This document shows, piece after piece, positions 1 to 6,617 of a stretch of 7,956 bases of DNA. The DNA is from Rhodocyclaceae bacterium (lineage in GTDB: Bacteria; Pseudomonadota; Gammaproteobacteria; Burkholderiales; Rhodocyclaceae). The notes beneath the pieces were generated by a model. That model searched no databases and was not told the origin of the DNA. It worked only from the letters and a program-made list of their open reading frames with translations. The DNA is taken from NCBI GenBank assembly GCA_030689585.1, contig JAUYFZ010000152.1:1-7956 (forward strand), written 5' to 3'. Made by a program: the position numbers and the translations under genes. Numbering within the stretch: position 1 is the first letter of the stretch; each line of letters begins with the position of its first letter.

Positions 1-20
1 TGAAGGGGAGGGGATTGGGG
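1..20. repeat. Partial G/C-rich intergenic repeat, cut by window edge
   Basis: The first 20 bases consist of TGAAGGGGAGGGG followed by ATTGGGG. This is one arm of the same palindromic family seen at 2464-2580, where AAGGGG(G)AGG runs lead into GGGATGGGG. The other arm would lie left of the window. No gene is visible between here and the stop codon of the H-NS-like gene at 146. The match is by eye and the element's true extent is unknown. Confidence 0.55.
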
Positions 21-75
21 CTGTGGCGCATTGCATTGATCTATATAGTTATTTCGACTTATGGGTAATGGAATG

Positions 76-92
76 CCTTCAAGGGGAGGGAG
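76..92. repeat. Half-palindrome of the CTTCAAGGGGAGGG repeat
   Basis: CCTTCAAGGGGAGGGA matches the central part of the units at 2482-2562, but the left CCCTCCCC arm is missing, so only half the hairpin remains. Together with the fragment at 1-20 it shows that this repeat family occurs in two separate intergenic regions of the window. It lies downstream of the H-NS-like gene. No T-tract is present, so I do not call it a terminator. Confidence 0.5.
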
Positions 93-145
93 ACTGTCAT
101 GTCAGCGATATGGCATGTCACCCACTACAAACCACATAGAGCCAA

Positions 146-517
146 TCAGACTTTGATAATCCGAGCTTTTTCAATGTCGACGCCTGAATTGATCCATTCT
201 GTTACCCAAACAGGGCGACGGCCACGACCACCGGACCAGACTAAGTCTGCATTGTCGGGATGTTGGTAAAGGAAGACCTTGGCTTTTTTAGGGGATCGTG
301 CTGCCCTTTTTTTGGGCGCAGTTTTGTCACGTGGTTTGCGCGTGGTCGTCGTTGATGCGGCCACGACTTCAGCGAGGGTTACGTTGTATTTTATGACGAT
401 GGCTTTTATTTCGACGATGGCTTGGCCGAGATTTTTTTTACTGCGACCGGTGACTTCTTTTTCGATGAGGGTAGCCAGTTTCTTTAATTCGACTGGGGAC
501 ATTGCGGAAAGTTCCAT
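146..517 (-). CDS. H-NS family nucleoid-associated DNA-binding protein
   Basis: A 123-residue protein of the H-NS histone-like family, whose members bind AT-rich DNA, bridge it, and silence genes such as acquired DNA and surface polysaccharide loci. The first ~55 residues are a short helical oligomerisation-type segment (LKKLATLIEKEV, then AIVEIKAIVIKYNVTLAEVV). A basic, Ala/Thr/Lys-rich linker follows at ~55-80 (TTTTRKPRDKTAPKKRAARSPKKAK). The C-terminal DNA-binding domain is at ~81-115, with YQHPDNADLVWSGGRGRRP (84-102) followed by VWV. The family core is usually WSGRGRxPxW; here an extra Gly gives WSGGRGRRP. The ATG start is supported by AGGAG six bases upstream. It lies downstream of the TviB-like gene on the same strand, but a candidate promoter suggests independent transcription. 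Family assignment is firm; target genes are unknown. Confidence 0.9.
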   Translation of the reverse strand: MELSAMSPVELKKLATLIEKEVTGRSKKNLGQAIVEIKAIVIKYNVTLAEVVAASTTTTRKPRDKTAPKKRAARSPKKAKVFLYQHPDNADLVWSGGRGRRPVWVTEWINSGVDIEKARIIKV

Positions 518-542
518 TGCCTTCTCCTGAAGTTAATTGAAT

Positions 543-557
543 GAATTGAATTGAATT
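543..557. repeat. GAATT pentamer tandem repeat in H-NS-like gene leader
   Basis: Three exact tandem GAATT units, extended imperfectly leftward to about 535, lie between the candidate -10 box (567-572) and the ribosome binding site of the H-NS-like gene. The tract would fall in the 5' untranslated leader. It is short, AT-rich and could bend DNA or be a site for H-NS autoregulation, but that is inference. Confidence 0.4.
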
Positions 558-579
558 GCGCGGCGGATTATACGATTGA

Positions 580-2261
<1,682 letters not shown>

Positions 2262-2337
2262 TTAATGGGCATGGTCGCCACGCACACCCTTGTCACATGA
2301 AATCCGTTCAATGCCATTAAACGCCCGCCCCCCTTCG

Positions 2338-2353
2338 CCCCCCTCTCGGGGGG
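2338..2353. repeat. Short G/C hairpin
   Basis: Six C's, a TCTC loop and six G's form a perfect 6-bp G/C stem. On the plus strand only two T's follow (GGGGGGTTCTC), and on the minus strand no T-run follows, so it is not a canonical intrinsic terminator in either direction. It may stabilise or end the aspS-side transcript, but this is uncertain. Confidence 0.4.
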
Positions 2354-2401
2354 TTCTCATCGGCTCGCTACGCTCGATTGTTACGGGGCACTTCGAATGA
2401 G

Positions 2402-2416
2402 TGTGTTTCACGTTAA
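2402..2416. repeat. 15-bp direct repeat, copy 1 (parS half-site-like)
   Basis: TGTGTTTCACGTTAA here is identical to 2582-2596, exactly 180 bases away in the same orientation. Its TGTTTCACGT core equals the left half of the chromosomal parS consensus (TGTTTCACGTGAAACA), but the right half is degenerate here. The two copies bracket the hairpin block. They could be flanks of a mobile cassette, a target duplication, or part of the repeat family itself. Confidence 0.6.
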
Positions 2417-2417
2417 C

Positions 2418-2457
2418 GGGCATGGCGAATCGCCACCCCGCATCATGAAACATGCCC
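2418..2457. repeat. Nested inverted repeat (hairpin within a hairpin)
   Basis: GGGCATG at 2418-2424 is the reverse complement of CATGCCC at 2451-2457. Nested just inside the left arm, GGCG (2424-2427) and CGCC (2431-2434) form a 4-bp stem with an AAT loop. The TGAAACA beside the right arm again resembles a parS half. As RNA from either strand it could fold into a compact stem structure. Confidence 0.45.
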
Positions 2458-2463
2458 CATTGA

Positions 2464-2580
2464 CCCCCATCCCCTCCCCAACCCTCCCCTTGAAGGGGAG
2501 GGAGAGATGCCCCTCCCCCTTCAAGGGGAGGGGGAGATGCTCCTCCCCCTTCAAGGGGGAGGCTGGGAGGGGGATGGGGA
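2464..2580. repeat. 30-bp-period palindromic repeat block with inverted ends
   Basis: Three palindromes are centred near 2492, 2522 and 2552, a strict 30-base period. Unit 1 has 9-bp arms CCCTCCCCT / AGGGGAGGG (2482-2502). Unit 3 has perfect 10-bp arms CCTCCCCCTT / AAGGGGGAGG (2542-2562). The spacers share GGGAGATGC. The outer edges are also near inverted copies of each other: CCCCCATCCCCTCCCC on the left, and GGGAGGGGGATGGGG on the right. Such blocks resemble REP-like or small non-autonomous intergenic elements. Transcripts leaving aspS would pass straight through it and form strong stems. There is no T-tract, so a role in mRNA stability or factor-dependent termination is only inferred. Confidence 0.7.
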
Positions 2581-2581
2581 A

Positions 2582-2596
2582 TGTGTTTCACGTTAA
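2582..2596. repeat. 15-bp direct repeat, copy 2, overlapping the aspS stop codon
   Basis: Identical to 2402-2416. With its right neighbours it reads TGTTTCACGTTAAACG (2584-2599), 14 of 16 matches to the parS consensus and a near palindrome. On the minus strand these bases encode the last two residues (Leu-Thr) and the TGA stop of AspRS, so the repeat is partly coding. Confidence 0.6.
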
Positions 2597-4333
2597 ACGA
2601 ATGTGCAATTCCTTGAGTTGTTTTTCATCGACATCAGACGGGGCATTGGTGAGCAAGCATTGGGCGCGTTGGGTTTTGGGGAAGGCGATGACATCGCGGA
2701 TGGATTCGGCACCGGTCATCATCGTGACGATGCGATCTAGACCGAAGGCCAAGCCGCCGTGAGGAGGCGCACCGTATTTCAGGGCATCTAACAGGAAACC
2801 GAATTTTTCGCGTTGTTCTTCTTCGTTAATTCCCAGGGCCTCAAACACTCTGGCTTGCACGTCTGCTTTATGAATACGCACGGAACCGCCGCCGATTTCC
2901 CAGCCGTTCAAGGCCAGATCGTAGGCTTTGGCGAGGCAGTCACCCGGGGCGGTTTTCATCAGTTCGTCGTGACCATCTTGAGGGCTGGTGAAGGGGTGGT
3001 GGCAGGCATTCCATCGGTGCGCTTCTTCATCGTATTCAAACATGGGGAAATCGATGACCCACACGGGTTCCCAAGGTTTTCCGTTGAGATAGCCGCGTTC
3101 GTGGCCGATTTTTGTGCGGAGCGCACCCATCGCATCGTTGACGATTTTTGTTTTGTCGGCTCCAAAAAAGATGAGGTCGCCCGATTGTGCGCCCGTGCGT
3201 TCGAGGATGGTTTTAAGCGCAGTTTCGTGGATGTTTTTGACGATGGGGGATTGCAGACCGTCTTCGTTGACCTTGATATAGGCCAATCCCTTCGCGCCGT
3301 AGATTTTGACGAATTCGGTGTAACCGTCAATGTCCCCGCGAGTGAGTTGATTCCCCCCGGGAATGCGCAAGGCTGCGACGCGCCCTCCTGTTGAGGCGGG
3401 GCCGGAAAATACTTTGAAGGCGACATCCTGCATCGCGTCGGTGACATCGATTAATTCGAGGGTCACGCGCAAATCGGGTTTATCGGAACCAAAGCGGTGC
3501 ATGGCTTCGGTATGGCTTAATTGCGGGAAGGGGTTGGGTAATTCAACGGCCAGCACTTCCTGAAATACGGTGCGGATCATGTCTTCCATGATCGCCATGA
3601 TTTCTGTTTCGGTGAGAAAGGAGGTTTCAATATCAACCTGAGTGAATTCCGGTTGACGGTCGGCACGCAGGTCTTCATCGCGAAAACATTTGACGATTTG
3701 ATAGTAACGGTCGAACCCGGCCACCATCAGTAATTGCTTGAAAAGCTGCGGAGACTGAGGTAGCGCGAAGAATTGACCGGCATGAACGCGGGAAGGCACC
3801 AAGTAATCCCGTGCGCCTTCTGGAGTGCTTTTGGTGAGCATGGGAGTTTCGATGTCGATGAAGTCACGAGCATCCAGAAACCGACGGAAGGCCATGGCGG
3901 TTTGGTAACGCAGTTTCATGTTCTTCTGCATCTGTGGACGGCGTAGATCGATGACACGATGCGTTAATCGCACGGTTTCCGATAAATTTTCATCGTCAAT
4001 CGAAAAAGGAGGCGTCACTGCCGTGTTCAAAATTTCAATGGCCTGACACAGGATTTCTATTTCCCCAGAGGGAAGATTCGGATTTTCCGAACCGGCGGGG
4101 CGGCGACGTACCTGACCGGTGATTTTCAAGACAAATTCATTGCGCACGGATTCGGCTAAGGCGAAAACTTCGGGATGTTCTGGGTTACAGACGATTTGCG
4201 CTAAACCATCTTTGTCGCGCAGGTCGATAAAAATAACGCCACCGTGGTCGCGCCGACGGTGACACCAGCCGTAAAGAAGAACCGTTTGTTCAGTGAGAGA
4301 AGGGTTTAATTGTTGGCTGGTATGGGTGCGCAT
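2588..4333 (-). CDS. aspS: Aspartyl-tRNA synthetase, predicted non-discriminating (Asp/Asn)
   Basis: A 581-residue class IIb bacterial-type AspRS that charges tRNA with aspartate in the cytoplasm; E. coli AspRS has 590. The N-terminal OB-fold anticodon-binding domain contains [19 protein letters not shown] (22-40). Other visible hallmarks are IDLRRP (128-133), [20 protein letters not shown], the [11 protein letters not shown] active-site segment (193-203), motif 2 [15 protein letters not shown] (217-231), the bacterial insertion domain around 290-420, and motif 3 GLAFGLDR (527-534). His30 and Gly81 (in [10 protein letters not shown]) match the residues linked to relaxed tRNA specificity in Pseudomonas AspRS, whereas E. 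coli has Leu at the first site. It may therefore also form Asp-tRNA(Asn) for GatCAB amidation. The ATG overlaps the DUF502 gene by 28 bases. The C-terminus ends within a 15-bp repeat. Confidence 0.97.
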   Translation of the reverse strand: MRTHTSQQLNPSLTEQTVLLYGWCHRRRDHGGVIFIDLRDKDGLAQIVCNPEHPEVFALAESVRNEFVLKITGQVRRRPAGSENPNLPSGEIEILCQAIEILNTAVTPPFSIDDENLSETVRLTHRVIDLRRPQMQKNMKLRYQTAMAFRRFLDARDFIDIETPMLTKSTPEGARDYLVPSRVHAGQFFALPQSPQLFKQLLMVAGFDRYYQIVKCFRDEDLRADRQPEFTQVDIETSFLTETEIMAIMEDMIRTVFQEVLAVELPNPFPQLSHTEAMHRFGSDKPDLRVTLELIDVTDAMQDVAFKVFSGPASTGGRVAALRIPGGNQLTRGDIDGYTEFVKIYGAKGLAYIKVNEDGLQSPIVKNIHETALKTILERTGAQSGDLIFFGADKTKIVNDAMGALRTKIGHERGYLNGKPWEPVWVIDFPMFEYDEEAHRWNACHHPFTSPQDGHDELMKTAPGDCLAKAYDLALNGWEIGGGSVRIHKADVQARVFEALGINEEEQREKFGFLLDALKYGAPPHGGLAFGLDRIVTMMTGAESIRDVIAFPKTQRAQCLLTNAPSDVDEKQLKELHIRLT

Positions 4334-4950
4334 AATTTTGAGATAGGGGTGACAACCCCCATGGAAACAATGTATTTGAGAGCATCATCAACACTCATAT
4401 CGAGTTCGACGGTGTCAGTTTTTTTGACGAAGAAGAAAAAACCGTTGAGCGGGCTAGGGGCCGTGGGGATGAACACGCTGATGATATCCACCGTGCCTCC
4501 CTCGCAATGTTGTGAAACATCGACGGTGGGAACGCCACTCTGAAAGGCAATGGCCCAAGCCTCTGGATGGGGGTAGCGCACTAGAAGGACTTTGCGGAAA
4601 GCCTCGTCGTTGCCCGAGAGCAGCGTATCGGAAATTTGCTTAACGCTGTAGTAGATCGACTTGACGACGGGGATGCGCGAAAGCATTCCTTCCCAGAATC
4701 GCACCAGTCTTTGACCGAGGATGTTGGCGGTAATCAACCCGGTTAGAAGGATGACAATTAAAGTGAGTACCACGCCCGAACCGGGAATGTCGAATCCCAC
4801 GAGGTTTTTAGGGTGAATACTGGGAGGCAGCCATTGCAATGATTGATCCATGGTTCCCACGATCATCATCAATACCCAGACGGTGATGGCCAGTGGAATC
4901 CAAACGAGCAGCCCCGTGATGAAATATCGCTTCAAGGGAGGTCGGCTCAT
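4306..4950 (-). CDS. DUF502 family inner-membrane protein
   Basis: A 214-residue membrane protein of the DUF502 family; its biochemical function is not known to me. Two membrane segments are visible, at about 9-31 ([20 protein letters not shown]) and 58-79 ([20 protein letters not shown]). They are followed by the family's signature [14 protein letters not shown] (92-105) and a soluble C-terminal domain with [17 protein letters not shown] and [17 protein letters not shown]. The ATG overlaps the FmdB-family stop (ATGA), and its own stop lies 28 bases inside aspS, so translation of all three is probably coupled. The order FmdB family - DUF502 - aspS is a familiar proteobacterial arrangement, which suggests a long-standing link but does not reveal the role. 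Confidence 0.9.
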   Translation of the reverse strand: MSRPPLKRYFITGLLVWIPLAITVWVLMMIVGTMDQSLQWLPPSIHPKNLVGFDIPGSGVVLTLIVILLTGLITANILGQRLVRFWEGMLSRIPVVKSIYYSVKQISDTLLSGNDEAFRKVLLVRYPHPEAWAIAFQSGVPTVDVSQHCEGGTVDIISVFIPTAPSPLNGFFFFVKKTDTVELDMSVDDALKYIVSMGVVTPISKLCAPIPANN

Positions 4951-5249
4951 GAGGTTGTTGTTGCTGTGGTTGTGGCTGCTGTGGTTGTGGCTGCTGCTGC
5001 CGCAGGGCAGGTGGCACAGGATTCACTGGCCGCTCCCTGACAGGGCGCGGGCGGGGCTTTATCTCCTTTTCCTTTAAAATCCGTGGCATACCAGCCACTT
5101 CCCTTGAGGTGGAAGCCGGGGGCGGTTAATTGTTTGGCAAAAGATTCTTGATGACACTGAGGACAAGTGGATAGCGGCACATCGGCAATTTTTTGCAGGA
5201 CATCTTTTTCAAGCCCGCAATTTTCGCAACGGTAAACGTAAATAGGCAC
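4947..5249 (-). CDS. FmdB family zinc ribbon protein
   Basis: A 100-residue small zinc-ribbon protein of the FmdB putative regulatory family. The family N-terminus MPIYVYRCENCG is present, with CxxC pairs C8/C11 and C29/C32 expected to bind zinc, followed by the typical APGFHLKGSGWYATDF (43-58). I start at the GTG at 5249, not the in-frame TTG at 5264, because homologues begin MPIYxYRC and AAGGAA sits five bases upstream of the GTG. The tail is odd: three further cysteines (C70, C78, C81), then a run of Ala and Thr ([18 protein letters not shown]) partly encoded by a 15-bp tandem duplication. It lies 30 bases after pilD and overlaps the DUF502 start by four bases. No experimentally settled function is known to me. 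Confidence 0.9.
   Translation of the reverse strand: MPIYVYRCENCGLEKDVLQKIADVPLSTCPQCHQESFAKQLTAPGFHLKGSGWYATDFKGKGDKAPPAPCQGAASESCATCPAAAAATTTAATTTATTTS
4963..4992. repeat. 15-bp tandem duplication in the FmdB-family tail
   Basis: Two exact tandem copies of GCTGTGGTTGTGGCT, surrounded by looser GTT/GCT triplet repeats from about 4954 to 5000. The unit is a multiple of three, so copy-number change would lengthen or shorten the Ala/Thr-rich tail without breaking the frame. It ends only a dozen bases before the start codon of the DUF502 gene. Confidence 0.7.
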
Positions 5250-5254
5250 TGCAA

Positions 5255-5260
5255 TTCCTT
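5255..5260 (-). promoter_or_regulatory. Ribosome binding site deciding the FmdB-family GTG start
   Basis: AAGGAA on the minus strand, five bases before GTG at 5249-5247. It lies inside the extension that would be translated if the upstream TTG (5264) were used, so the GTG is the better start. The resulting protein begins with the family's MPIYxYRC. Confidence 0.7.
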
Positions 5261-5279
5261 TCAAAAAAGAGGTCGGATT

Positions 5280-6104
5280 TTAAAGTAAATTCAGCCAAAC
5301 TTGCGTAAGCGCGTTGCCCCAAAGCATGGCAACCATACCGGCTAAGGCCAGATAGGGGCCAAAGGGAATCGGCCTATGGCGTTCGTGATGTTTGAATACG
5401 ATCAGTGAAACTCCAACGATCGTGCCCACCAAGGAGGCCAACAGGATAACGAGTGGCAGGGTTTGCCATCCCAGCCAGGCCCCCAATGCGGCGGTGAGTT
5501 TGAAATCTCCTTGCCCCATTCCATCTTTTCCGGTGGCAAGTTTGAAAATCCAAAAAATAGACCATAGGGAAAGATACCCCGCCACGGCCCCCAAGACGGC
5601 ACTTTGAAGGTCGACATGAGGGGTGGCGATATTGAACAGCAGGCCGCCCCAGAGCAGGGGCAGCGTAATGTCATCGGGAAGCCATTGCCGGTCGATATCG
5701 ATGCCGGTCAAACAAATCAATGCGCAACCGAACAGCAATACACCCAGCGCGGTGGTGGTCGGCCCCAGTTGCCAGACCACCAGCAGGAACAATAACCCGG
5801 TGAAAGTTTCAACGAGCGGGTAGCGCAGACTGATTTTGCCGCCACAACCCCGACAGGTTCCGTGCAGCCACAGATAGCTGACAATGGGGATATTTTCAAG
5901 AACGCGGATGGGGTGAGCGCAGGTAGGGCAGCGGGAACGGGGGAGGGATAGCGACAGAGGTTCAGCCGAGGGGGGCTGTGTGCCGTGAAGTTCGGCGCAT
6001 TGAATCTGCCAGTAACGTTCCATCATGAGGGGGAGGCGATGGATGACAACATTCAGAAAACTGCCGATGATGAGGCCGAGCAGAAGAGCGAAGAGCAGGA
6101 CCAC
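5280..6104 (-). CDS. pilD: Type IV prepilin peptidase / N-methyltransferase PilD
   Basis: A 274-residue polytopic inner-membrane aspartic protease (prepilin peptidase, A24 family). It cleaves leader peptides of type IV pilins and type II secretion pseudopilins and methylates the new N-terminus. Near the N-terminus is GLIIGSFLNVVIHRLP (10-25). The cytoplasmic zinc-binding loop has C59/C62 and C84/C87. The catalytic aspartates are D136 in GIDIDRQWLPD and D200 in the GxGD motif GMGQGDFKL, matching D149 and D213 of the Pseudomonas enzyme. About seven to eight membrane segments are visible. The GTG start abuts the TAA of the ypjD-like gene, which is in the same frame, so no earlier start exists; the N-terminus is about 16 residues shorter than in Pseudomonas. 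No pilB or pilC is adjacent; instead it sits upstream of housekeeping genes. Confidence 0.96.
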   Translation of the reverse strand: MVLLFALLLGLIIGSFLNVVIHRLPLMMERYWQIQCAELHGTQPPSAEPLSLSLPRSRCPTCAHPIRVLENIPIVSYLWLHGTCRGCGGKISLRYPLVETFTGLLFLLVVWQLGPTTTALGVLLFGCALICLTGIDIDRQWLPDDITLPLLWGGLLFNIATPHVDLQSAVLGAVAGYLSLWSIFWIFKLATGKDGMGQGDFKLTAALGAWLGWQTLPLVILLASLVGTIVGVSLIVFKHHERHRPIPFGPYLALAGMVAMLWGNALTQVWLNLL

Positions 6105-6581
6105 TTAGAGTCGCTCCAGAATGATTTCTCGCACAAACCAGGTGCCGACGTAGGCCAAAAGGAGGGTAGCGAAGCCCGTCAGTGTCCAGTGCAGGGCGCG
6201 GCGACCCCGCCATCCCCAGAAATAACGCCCCGCCAGAAGATGCGCGAAGATGATCCAGGACAACAGGGCGAAGATTGTTTTATGGTTGAACGTGAGAGCG
6301 CGATGGAACAGTTCTTCTGAAAAGGCAACCCCTGAAATGACCGTCAGGGTCAAGAGGGCAAAGGCGACATAGATCAAGCGAAAGAGCATGGTCTCCATCG
6401 TCATCAATGGGGGCAGTTTTGCGCATAAGGGAACGAGGGGCGTAAGGATGCCGCGATGCAATCGTTTTTCAACGACGGCCATCAATATGGCTTGAAGAGC
6501 CGCCAAGGTGAACAAGCCATAGGCTAGGGCGGCAATCCATCCATGAGATTCGGAGATGAGATGAAGTAAACTCGGAGGCAT
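6105..6581 (-). CDS. ypjD: Short YpjD/CcsA-like cytochrome c assembly family membrane protein
   Basis: A 158-residue membrane protein matching the C-terminal half of the YpjD / cytochrome c assembly (CcsA-like) family, which is normally about 260-270 residues. Visible landmarks are HGWIAALAYGLFTLAALQAILMA (13-35), LPPLMTMETMLFRLIYVAFALLTLT (56-80), the conserved HKT with H100, and GWRGRRALHWTLTGF (123-137). There are about four membrane segments, against roughly eight in full-length members. The missing N-terminal half is not present upstream: an in-frame TAG lies three codons before the ATG (6593-6591), and ffh begins only 36 bases away in the opposite direction. It may be a truncated remnant or a functional short form; an intact frame with no internal stop argues against rapid decay. 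Its stop abuts the pilD start, so it opens the five-gene operon. Role uncertain. Confidence 0.8.
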   Translation of the reverse strand: MPPSLLHLISESHGWIAALAYGLFTLAALQAILMAVVEKRLHRGILTPLVPLCAKLPPLMTMETMLFRLIYVAFALLTLTVISGVAFSEELFHRALTFNHKTIFALLSWIIFAHLLAGRYFWGWRGRRALHWTLTGFATLLLAYVGTWFVREIILERL

Positions 6582-6617
6582 GACGCGAGTCTACCTTATT
6601 CTTCCTTGGCATCCATC

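Noticed and set aside
2338..2353. Intrinsic terminator
   Set aside because: The stem is strong but neither strand has a following T-tract.
2464..2580. Possible CRISPR array because of the 30-base period
   Set aside because: Repeats are contiguous palindromes with no unique spacers, and no cas gene is present.
2262..2591. Minus-strand 109-codon open frame over the same repeats
   Set aside because: Low-complexity PPLEGGGAS repeats produced by the G/C array, overlapping the end of aspS; typical repeat translation.
2397..2762. Plus-strand 121-codon open frame across the repeat block
   Set aside because: Its translation is a repetitive Pro/Arg/Gly/Ser string from the palindromes and then antisense aspS; no domain and no credible ribosome binding site.
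2813..3394. 193-codon plus-strand open frame inside aspS
   Set aside because: Fully antisense to well-conserved AspRS sequence; long antisense frames are expected from codon bias and nothing recognisable is encoded.
4808..5098. Minus-strand Gln/Pro-rich frame (QQQPQPQQPQPQQQQ)
   Set aside because: It is an out-of-frame reading of the FmdB tail repeat and the DUF502 start; both real genes are well supported.
5250..5264. TTG start giving five extra residues on the FmdB-family protein
   Set aside because: The family begins MPIYxYRC, and the Shine-Dalgarno AAGGAA lies inside this extension, favouring GTG at 5249.
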